A stretch of 7,293 bases of DNA from CAVPGH01 sp046726955 (GTDB taxonomy: Bacteria > Acidobacteriota > Vicinamibacteria > Fen-336). The translations under genes were made by a program, and so were the position numbers. The notes under the pieces were generated by a model. That model searched no databases, had not been told where the DNA came from, and was given only the letters and a program-made list of their open reading frames with translations. Of this stretch, positions 1 through 4,921 are shown one piece after another (within the stretch, counting starts at the first letter, position 1; every line of letters starts with the position of its first letter). The stretch is from assembly GCA_046726955.1 (NCBI GenBank), contig JBKPBQ010000404.1, positions 1 to 7,293 on the forward strand, written 5' to 3'.

Positions 1-974
1 CGCCTCACCACCGCCGCGAGCCCTGGAGGAATGCCGGGCTTCGCGAACTCGGGCGGGTCATCCCGCAAGATGGCCGTCATCACCTCGGCCGTCGTCCCGC
101 CGCGGAACGGCCGCGTCCCCGAGAGCATCTCGTAGAGCACCGCGCCGAACGAGAAGATGTCGGACCGATGGTCAGCGAGATCCCCCCTGACCTGCTCGGG
201 CGACATGTAGGCGACGGTGCCGAGGACGACGCCAGCCCCGGTCGCAGTAGAAACCGTCGCACCCTGTTCTCGGGGAGTGTGCGGGTCGAGGGCTGGGCGG
301 AGCTTGGCCAGGCCGAAGTCGAGGATCTTCACCCGTCCGTCCTTGGTGACGAAGAGGTTCTCGGGTTTCAGATCGCGGTGGATGATCCCCTTCTCGTGGG
401 CGGCGGCCAGGCCCTGCGCGATCTGGACGGCGAAATCCACGGCCCTGCGCACGGGCAGCGGACCTGACCCCAGGCGTTGGCGCAGCGTCACGCCCTCGAG
501 GAGCTCGAAGACGACGTAAGGGGCCCCCTCGTGATGGCCGGTGTCGAAGACTGTCACCAGGTTGGGATGGTTGAGGGCGCCGGCGGCTTTCGCCTCCTGC
601 TCGAAGCGGCGGAGCCGATCGGAGTCGGCCGAGGACTCCGGGGGCAGGACCTTGATCGCCACCTCGCGGCCCAGCCGCGTGTCGCAGGCGCGGTAGACCT
701 CCCCCATACCGCCGGCGCCGAGAAGACCGATCACCTCGTACGGGCCCAACCGTGCCCCCCGCACGAGCGCGATCCTCTCTGTCACCGCGCCCACCGCGGG
801 CTCCTCCATCAGGCGCTCGGCGTCCCGCTCGTGACCGAGCAGCGACTGCACCTCACGCCGGAGGTCGTCGTCTCCGGCGCAAGCCTCGACGAGGAACGCG
901 TCGCGCGCGGCGGGGCTCTTTGCGAGCGCCCGGTGGAACAGCTCCTGGACCTTCGGCCAGGAGGGACGGCTCAT
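1..974 (-). CDS. Hanks-type serine/threonine protein kinase, N-terminal 324 residues (runs off left edge)
   Basis: Translating the minus strand from ATG 974-972 gives one open frame of 324 codons to the window edge. Residues about 5-50 form the leader often seen on acidobacterial kinases (WPKVQELFHRAL...RDAFL..AC..D..LRREVQSLL). The kinase domain starts near residue 78 and has every core motif: glycine-rich loop GAGGMGEV (86-93), VAIK with Lys108, probable helix-C Glu127, catalytic HRDLKPEN (Asp201, Lys203, Asn206), DFG (219-221), GTVAYMSPEQ at the end of the activation loop (252-261), and SDIFSFG with Asp272. It should therefore be an active ATP-dependent Ser/Thr kinase. The activation loop contains several Thr/Ser (about 233-244) that could be autophosphorylated. 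A GGAG (complement of 983-986) lies 8 nt before the ATG. Members of this group often continue into a transmembrane helix and a PD40/WD40 or TPR sensor region, but that part lies outside the window. It is transcribed divergently from the hydrolase operon. A regulatory link is possible but unproven. Confidence 0.95.
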   Translation of the reverse strand, partial: MSRPSWPKVQELFHRALAKSPAARDAFLVEACAGDDDLRREVQSLLGHERDAERLMEEPAVGAVTERIALVRGARLGPYEVIGLLGAGGMGEVYRACDTRLGREVAIKVLPPESSADSDRLRRFEQEAKAAGALNHPNLVTVFDTGHHEGAPYVVFELLEGVTLRQRLGSGPLPVRRAVDFAVQIAQGLAAAHEKGIIHRDLKPENLFVTKDGRVKILDFGLAKLRPALDPHTPREQGATVSTATGAGVVLGTVAYMSPEQVRGDLADHRSDIFSFGAVLYEMLSGTRPFRGGTTAEVMTAILRDDPPEFAKPGIPPGLAAVVR

Positions 975-1058
975 GGGAGCAGCTCCGTGACGGCTCCCGG
1001 CGAGGGCATGCTCATTCCTGCCCCCAGACCTCCATCAGACTGAACGAAAAAGTCCCTC

Positions 1059-1086
1059 AGCCTAGCACTGCGGCGAAGCGAACCAA
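1059..1086 (-). promoter_or_regulatory. Candidate sigma-70-like promoter for the kinase
   Basis: Read on the minus strand, TTGGTT (complement of 1081-1086) is followed by a 16-nt spacer and TAGGCT (complement of 1059-1064). A TGC immediately upstream of the hexamer resembles an extended -10. The expected start site would leave a 5' leader of roughly 75-80 nt before the kinase ATG. The match to consensus is only partial and GC-rich bacteria often deviate, so this is a weak prediction. Confidence 0.25.
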
Positions 1087-1096
1087 AGGCGAGAAC

Positions 1097-1114
1097 GAGC
1101 CGGCCCCCCGGCTC
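1097..1114. repeat. Perfect 7-bp inverted repeat with 4-nt loop
   Basis: GAGCCGG (1097-1103) and CCGGCTC (1108-1114) are exact reverse complements separated by CCCC. No T-run follows on either strand, so it does not look like an intrinsic terminator. It lies just upstream of the candidate kinase -35 and could be an operator or simply a GC-rich chance hairpin. Confidence 0.5.
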
Positions 1115-1131
1115 CCTCGGGCGTGCCGAGG
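1115..1131. repeat. 6-bp inverted repeat adjacent to the previous hairpin
   Basis: CCTCGG (1115-1120) and CCGAGG (1126-1131) are reverse complements around GCGTG. The repeat directly abuts the hairpin at 1097-1114, giving two stem-loops back to back between the divergent genes. Its function is unknown and chance is possible in GC-rich DNA. Confidence 0.4.
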
Positions 1132-1179
1132 AGCTCGACGACCCATCCGAGGTGTCCCATCGGAGTTCGGCAGAATTGG

Positions 1180-1207
1180 TTGCATCTTGCGTTTGCTGCG
1201 ATACTTT
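1180..1207 (+). promoter_or_regulatory. Candidate sigma-70-like promoter for the hydrolase operon
   Basis: TTGCAT (1180-1185), a 16-nt spacer, and TACTTT (1202-1207) sit in the only clearly AT-richer island of the intergenic region. The predicted leader before the ATG at 1312 would be about 95-100 nt. The same island contains repeated TTGC tetramers, so the -35 may overlap a regulator site. No other evidence supports it. Confidence 0.3.
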
Positions 1208-1296
1208 GCGATTGCTTTTCTTCGTGTGACTCGGGTGGAGACTGGCTTCCGGGCCGGTTGTCGATTCGGGACGTGGGCACTCGCGCCGCCAACCGG

Positions 1297-1303
1297 AAGG
1301 AGG
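1297..1303 (+). promoter_or_regulatory. Strong Shine-Dalgarno that fixes the GH36-like gene start
   Basis: AAGGAGG lies 8 nt before the ATG at 1312. This near-perfect ribosome binding site, with the signal peptide that begins at that ATG, decides against the upstream in-frame ATG at 1123. Confidence 0.85.
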
Positions 1304-1311
1304 CGTTCGCC

Positions 1312-3498
1312 ATGAGACGACTCCTCTCTCGTTCCGCCGCCCTCATCCTGGCGGGCGTCCTTCTCTTCATGGCCGCGGCTCCGACGGAAGGTGAAGGCAT
1401 CACGGTCACGGTCGATCCGTCCGGACCACTCGTGCTTCGAACCTCGGTGGCCGAGTTCCGGCTGACGAGCGCGGGTGACCTCCGCGGCGCGCTTCTGACG
1501 GCAGCGGGACCGCTCAGCCTTCAGGAGCCCGGCGGTCCGGGCGATTCCCTCGATATCGCGGGCGCTCGGACGGGCGCGTTCGTGCTCGACCTCGGGAGCG
1601 CCTCGGTCGCAGACGTCCGAGGGCCTCTCGGGCCCGGCAAGCGCGTGCTCATTCGCGGGAAGAGCAGGGGTCCCGCCCTCATCGAAGAAGACCTCGTTCT
1701 CGAGGTCCACGACGATCGTCCCGGCTTGGTCACGAGCACCGCCACGTACCGGAACGCCGGCCCCCGTCCGATCCGGCTCGACCGGGTGCTCGAGCAGCGA
1801 CACCGGCTGAGCGCCGCCCTCGCCGATCCGAAGGCGGCGCCGTTCGCGCTCTGGTCGTTCCAGGGGGCGAGCACGGAATGGGGCGAGGACGACGTCGTGC
1901 CGCTCGCGAAGGGATTCGCCCGCGCCAACCACCTCGGGACGCAGAACGCGAACGCCACCGGCGGAGGCGTGCCGGTCGTCGCCTTCTGGACGGCCCGCGT
2001 CGGCGAGGCGATTGGCCACCTGGATGCGCGGCCGCTCGCGGCTTCGCTGCCGGTCGCCGTGGAGCCTGACGGACGCGTCGCCGTGTCCCTGGTCGTCGAG
2101 CCCCGCCGCACCCTCATGAGCGGCGAGTCGTTCGAGGCGCCCCGCAGCTTCCTCGCCGTCTACGCGGGCGATTATTACGCGCCCCTCCGTGCTTATGCGG
2201 AGGCACGGCAGCGCGAGGGATGGCCAATCCCGCGGCCCTCGGAGGAGGCGTACAAGCCCGCCTGGTGCGGCTGGGGCTACGAGTCCGACGTGACGCCCGC
2301 GCAGATGCTCGGCACCGTCCCGATGCTGAAAGAGCTGGGCATCGAGTGGGCGACTCTCGACGACCGGTGGTTCGCGAACTACGGGGACTGGTCGCCGCGG
2401 CCGGACACGTTCCCGGGTGACTCGATCCGGACGATGGTGGAGGGTTTCCACCGCGAGGGCGTGCGCGTCCAGCTCTGGTGGCTGCCGATCGCGGTCGAGG
2501 ACGGCGAGGGCGGGTACGAGGCCCATCGTTACGGCACCAGCGCGGTGGCGGCGGCGCACCCGGATTGGCTGATCCTCGACGAGAAAGGCCATCACGCGCG
2601 GATGGCGCGCAAGCTGGCCGCGCTCTGTCCGGCCCGGCCTGAGGTCCGCGACTACTACCGCGCGCTGACCGAGCGCTTCGTCCGCGACTGGGGTTTCGAC
2701 GGCCATAAGCTCGACAACGTCTTCACCGTCCCCCCCTGCTACAACCCCGCACACCATCACCGTTCTCCGTCGGAGTCCGTCGAGGCCGTGGGCGAGGTCT
2801 ACAAGACGATCTTCGAGACCACGCGGGCGCTGAAGCCGTACAGCGTCACCCAGATCTGCCCCTGCGGGACCCCGCCCAACCCGGCCTGGCTTCCCTACAT
2901 GGATCAGGCCGTGACCGCCGACCCCGTGGGCGCGCGCCAGGTGCGCACCCGCATCAAGATGTACAAGGCCCTGCTCGGCCCCTCCGCGGCCGTCTATGGA
3001 GATCACGTGGAGCTGTCCGAGATGACGCGGACCGACAAGGACTGGCTCGAGCATGGCCGGGACTTCGCGTCGACCATCGGTCCCGGCGGCGTCGTGGGGA
3101 CGAAGTTCGTCTGGCCGGACCGGGGGCCGAGGTTCAAGGGTGTCTTCCTCGACGCCGAGAAGGAGGCGCACTGGAAGAAGTGGATCGGCGTCTACAACGC
3201 GAAGCGGCTCTCGACCGGGACGTTCCTGGGCCTCTACGTCCACGGCTACGACGTGCCCGAGGGCTACGCGATCGCGAAGGACGATCGGATGTACTACGCC
3301 TTCTTCACCCCTGACCCCTCGGGGAGCTGGACCGGGCGCCTCGAGCTGCGCGGCCTGAAGCCAGGGCGCTACCACGTCCGTGACTACGTCGAGGGCACGG
3401 ACTTCGGAGCACTCGACGTCGCGGCCGGCGCACCGAGCGTCCTCCCCGCCACGACCTTCACGCATCACCTGCTTCTCGAAGCGGCGCCCCTCCCGTGA
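1312..3498 (+). CDS. Exported GH36-like (clan GH-D, alpha-galactosidase-type) glycoside hydrolase
   Basis: This 728-residue protein starts with a Sec-type signal peptide: basic MRR, a hydrophobic core at about 8-20, and cleavage somewhere around residues 22-29. A beta-rich N-terminal domain (about 30-300) precedes a TIM barrel (about 310-600) and a C-terminal beta domain (about 635-728), the usual GH36 order and size. Family marks are WCGWGYESD (317-325), LDDRWF (349-354, matching GH36 DDGWF) followed by GDW (358-360), and LWWLP (388-392). FDGHKLDN (462-469) gives Lys466 and the nucleophile candidate Asp468. Asp537 in TADPVGARQ is the acid/base candidate, followed by a GDHVELS segment (563-569). 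The expected activity is retaining hydrolysis of an alpha-linked glycoside in the periplasm or outside the cell. The glycine-rich C.GGG.R.D loop of classical alpha-galactosidases is replaced by ICPCGTPPNP (515-524), and HHH occurs at 481-483. Substrate is therefore uncertain. It is the first gene of a three-gene unit; its stop overlaps the next start. Confidence 0.85.
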   Translation: MRRLLSRSAALILAGVLLFMAAAPTEGEGITVTVDPSGPLVLRTSVAEFRLTSAGDLRGALLTAAGPLSLQEPGGPGDSLDIAGARTGAFVLDLGSASVADVRGPLGPGKRVLIRGKSRGPALIEEDLVLEVHDDRPGLVTSTATYRNAGPRPIRLDRVLEQRHRLSAALADPKAAPFALWSFQGASTEWGEDDVVPLAKGFARANHLGTQNANATGGGVPVVAFWTARVGEAIGHLDARPLAASLPVAVEPDGRVAVSLVVEPRRTLMSGESFEAPRSFLAVYAGDYYAPLRAYAEARQREGWPIPRPSEEAYKPAWCGWGYESDVTPAQMLGTVPMLKELGIEWATLDDRWFANYGDWSPRPDTFPGDSIRTMVEGFHREGVRVQLWWLPIAVEDGEGGYEAHRYGTSAVAAAHPDWLILDEKGHHARMARKLAALCPARPEVRDYYRALTERFVRDWGFDGHKLDNVFTVPPCYNPAHHHRSPSESVEAVGEVYKTIFETTRALKPYSVTQICPCGTPPNPAWLPYMDQAVTADPVGARQVRTRIKMYKALLGPSAAVYGDHVELSEMTRTDKDWLEHGRDFASTIGPGGVVGTKFVWPDRGPRFKGVFLDAEKEAHWKKWIGVYNAKRLSTGTFLGLYVHGYDVPEGYAIAKDDRMYYAFFTPDPSGSWTGRLELRGLKPGRYHVRDYVEGTDFGALDVAAGAPSVLPATTFTHHLLLEAAPLP

Positions 3499-4028
3499 CG
3501 TCCGAGAAGCGCCTCCGCGTCGCCCGGTATCGATGGGAGAGCCTGAGGCCCGCGATCGTCGTGGCGGCGCTCGGGGCCGCCCTTGGTTCCCGGGGAGAGG
3601 GCGCGACGGCACGCATTTCCCCCGAGGCCCTCGGCCGGATCGACGCGCACGCCCACTTCTTCGCTGAGGCGAAGCCCGTCCTCGCTCGGCTCGAGCGCTT
3701 GAACATCACCGCCGTCAACATCTGCGTGGTCGACCGCTACGAGCCGGGCTACGAGACCGCCGACCGCGTCCTCTACGGGACGGACCTCGAGGTCCGGCCC
3801 GGCCAGGACTCCGAAGCTGCCGCGCGGCACCTGGAGGCGGAGTACGCGCGGGATTGGGCGTACTTCGCAAGCGCCGGCCCGGTCGACTTCGATGGCCGGA
3901 AGGTGGAAGGGCTCGATCTTCCCGAGCCGGTCCTCCGGGCCCTCTTCCGCGACAACGCCCTGCGGTGGGTGCCGGGCCTGAAGGCGGGCGAAGAACACCG
4001 CGTTGAAGGACGCCCGAGGAGGCCGTGA
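3495..4028 (+). CDS. Amidohydrolase_2-family protein with large internal deletion (possible degenerate gene)
   Basis: The frame starts at GTG 3495, giving a GTGA overlap with the preceding stop. No Shine-Dalgarno is visible, so translational coupling is likely. The 177 residues begin with a Sec-like signal (basic region 5-19, hydrophobic PAIVVAALGAALG at about 19-31, possible cleavage after ATA at 39). IDAHAHFF (49-56) carries the HxH metal ligands His52 and His54, and the first beta-alpha unit continues to NICVVDRYEPGYETA (75-89). The next residues, DRVLYGTD (90-97), are the last-strand motif with the final metal Asp97. RDNALRWVPGL (152-162) is the usual family C-terminus. In the next gene the corresponding HxH-to-FGSD distance is 208 residues; here it is 43. 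The middle of the barrel, with its two central His ligands, is thus missing, although the frame stays open. As it stands it should not form a normal (beta/alpha)8 hydrolase. Possibilities are a recent in-frame deletion, an assembly collapse, or a repurposed fragment. Confidence 0.75.
   Translation: MTSEKRLRVARYRWESLRPAIVVAALGAALGSRGEGATARISPEALGRIDAHAHFFAEAKPVLARLERLNITAVNICVVDRYEPGYETADRVLYGTDLEVRPGQDSEAAARHLEAEYARDWAYFASAGPVDFDGRKVEGLDLPEPVLRALFRDNALRWVPGLKAGEEHRVEGRPRRP
3753..3767 (+). other. Apparent internal-deletion junction in the amidohydrolase gene
   Basis: N-terminal-type sequence (VDRYEPGYETA) passes directly into C-terminal-type sequence (DRVLYGTD) at about codons 87-91. Nothing between strand 1-2 and strand 8 of the barrel remains. 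The exact breakpoint cannot be placed without an intact homologue. The Asp-Arg codons GACCGC could have been a short homology at both ends, which is a guess. Confidence 0.5.
4016..4022 (+). promoter_or_regulatory. Shine-Dalgarno selecting ATG 4028 for the Tat-exported hydrolase
   Basis: GAGGAGG inside the end of the preceding gene lies 5 nt before ATG 4028 but only 2 nt before the alternative GTG 4025. The ATG is therefore the better start and makes a TGATG stop-start overlap. Confidence 0.7.
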
Positions 4029-4903
4029 TGAGCCACTCGCGCCGCGAGTTCGTCCGCAGGGCAGGCGCTGCCGTCGGCGCCGCCGCCGTCCCCGCACCCT
4101 CCTCGGCGGCCGCAGCCCCGCCCGAGCCCCCGCGCATCTTCGACGCGCACCTCCACTGCCCCGCCGCGAGCGGCGAGCTCTGGCAATGGCACACCGTCAC
4201 CCGCGACTTCGCCGAGTTCGTGGCGTACCTCGACCGCACGGGAGTGCAGCGCGGGATCATCAACTCCCAGCGCTGCCAAGTGAAAGGCACGCCCGCGGAG
4301 TTCGTGGCCGGCAACCGCGAGGTGGCGCGCTACGTCGAGCAGTACAAGGGGCGGTTCGTGGGGGCCTGCGTCGTCAACCCGCAGTTCATCGAGGAGGCGC
4401 TCAAGGAGGTCGAGTACTGCCGCAAGCAGCTCGGCTTCGTCTGGGTGGGTGAGCTCTGCAACTACACCGTTCCCTACGAGTACACGATCAATGAGTTCGA
4501 GCTGCTCGTCGACGAGGTCGTGAAGCTCGGCATGGTGCTCGACGTCCACACCGAGCACGAGGAGATCGACTACATCGTGGGGAAGTTCAAGGCGGCCACG
4601 ATCGTCTTCCCCCACTTCGGGGACGACAAGGAGTACGACCACATCTTCAAGCGGATCGACCTCGTGGCCCGGCACCCGAACTGCTATATGGACACCTCGG
4701 GCTACGGCCACGACCGCATGGGCATGCTCGAGTACGCGGTGGAGAAGATCGGCCCCGACCGGGTGCTCTTCGGCTCGGACTTCTCGATCAACGACCCGAG
4801 CACGGTCCTCGCCCGGATCCACAACAGCTTCCTCGACCCGGAGCAAAAGGCCAAGGTCCTGGCCGCAAATCTCGAGTCGCTGCTCGCGCGCTTCCCCGCC
4901 TGA
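4028..4903 (+). CDS. Tat-exported amidohydrolase_2 family metal-dependent hydrolase
   Basis: This 291-residue protein opens with a textbook twin-arginine signal: SRREFVR (4-10), then an Ala-rich hydrophobic stretch (about 12-30). Cleavage is probably near 30. The mature part is a complete COG2159-type TIM-barrel hydrolase. FDAHLHCP (38-45) supplies HxH ligands His41 and His43, and VGELCN contains Glu141. LDVHTEHEE contains His174, FPHFGDD contains His196, and RVLFGSD ends in Asp251. The closing segment AKVLAANLESLLARF matches the family's usual C-terminal helix. The length is normal. Relatives include decarboxylases, sugar-lactone hydrolases and related C-C or C-O cleaving enzymes, so the reaction cannot be fixed. 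Tat export implies folding, and possibly metal loading, in the cytoplasm before transport to the periplasm. The start overlaps the stop of the upstream truncated paralogue by 1 nt, so these genes are probably cotranscribed and coupled. Confidence 0.9.
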   Translation: MSHSRREFVRRAGAAVGAAAVPAPSSAAAAPPEPPRIFDAHLHCPAASGELWQWHTVTRDFAEFVAYLDRTGVQRGIINSQRCQVKGTPAEFVAGNREVARYVEQYKGRFVGACVVNPQFIEEALKEVEYCRKQLGFVWVGELCNYTVPYEYTINEFELLVDEVVKLGMVLDVHTEHEEIDYIVGKFKAATIVFPHFGDDKEYDHIFKRIDLVARHPNCYMDTSGYGHDRMGMLEYAVEKIGPDRVLFGSDFSINDPSTVLARIHNSFLDPEQKAKVLAANLESLLARFPA

Positions 4904-4921
4904 CTGGCGGCCGGCGGGACG
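4904..4921. other. Very short convergent intergenic gap without a visible terminator
   Basis: Only 18 nt separate the hydrolase operon from the stop of the opposing receptor gene. The gap is GC-rich with no stable stem followed by a T-run on either strand. Termination is presumably Rho-dependent or lies within the facing gene, so transcripts from the two sides may overlap. Confidence 0.6.

Larger units (their letters stand above)
975..1311. other. Divergent intergenic region (337 nt)
   Basis: This stretch separates the 5' ends of the kinase (minus) and the GH36-like gene (plus). I see no convincing gene in it. The frame of the glycosidase stays open upstream to about 1123, but that extension lacks coding character and would bury the signal peptide. 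The region holds a candidate kinase promoter (1059-1086), two neighbouring inverted repeats (1097-1114 and 1115-1131), and an AT-richer island (about 1171-1222) with a candidate plus-strand promoter and five TTGC tetramers. No tRNA or riboswitch fold was recognised by eye. Confidence 0.7.

Noticed and set aside
477..1043. 188-codon plus-strand open frame over the kinase
   Set aside because: It lies on the complement of the kinase catalytic motifs, has no domain or convincing ribosome binding site, and is a shadow frame.
1123..1311. 63-codon N-terminal extension of the GH36-like protein
   Set aside because: It would place the signal peptide internally and ignore the AAGGAGG site just before ATG 1312. 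The extension also overlaps the promoter-like island.
1057..3612. 851-codon open frame on the minus strand, antisense to the GH36-like gene
   Set aside because: It is Arg/Pro/Gly/His-rich with no recognisable domain and mirrors a well-supported coding sequence. Such long antisense frames are expected in GC-rich genes.
3773..4846. 357-codon open frame antisense to the two amidohydrolases
   Set aside because: Its composition (Val/Leu/Glu/His/Arg-rich) is what the complement of the real genes produces. It has no motif, and both sense-strand genes have clear family signatures.
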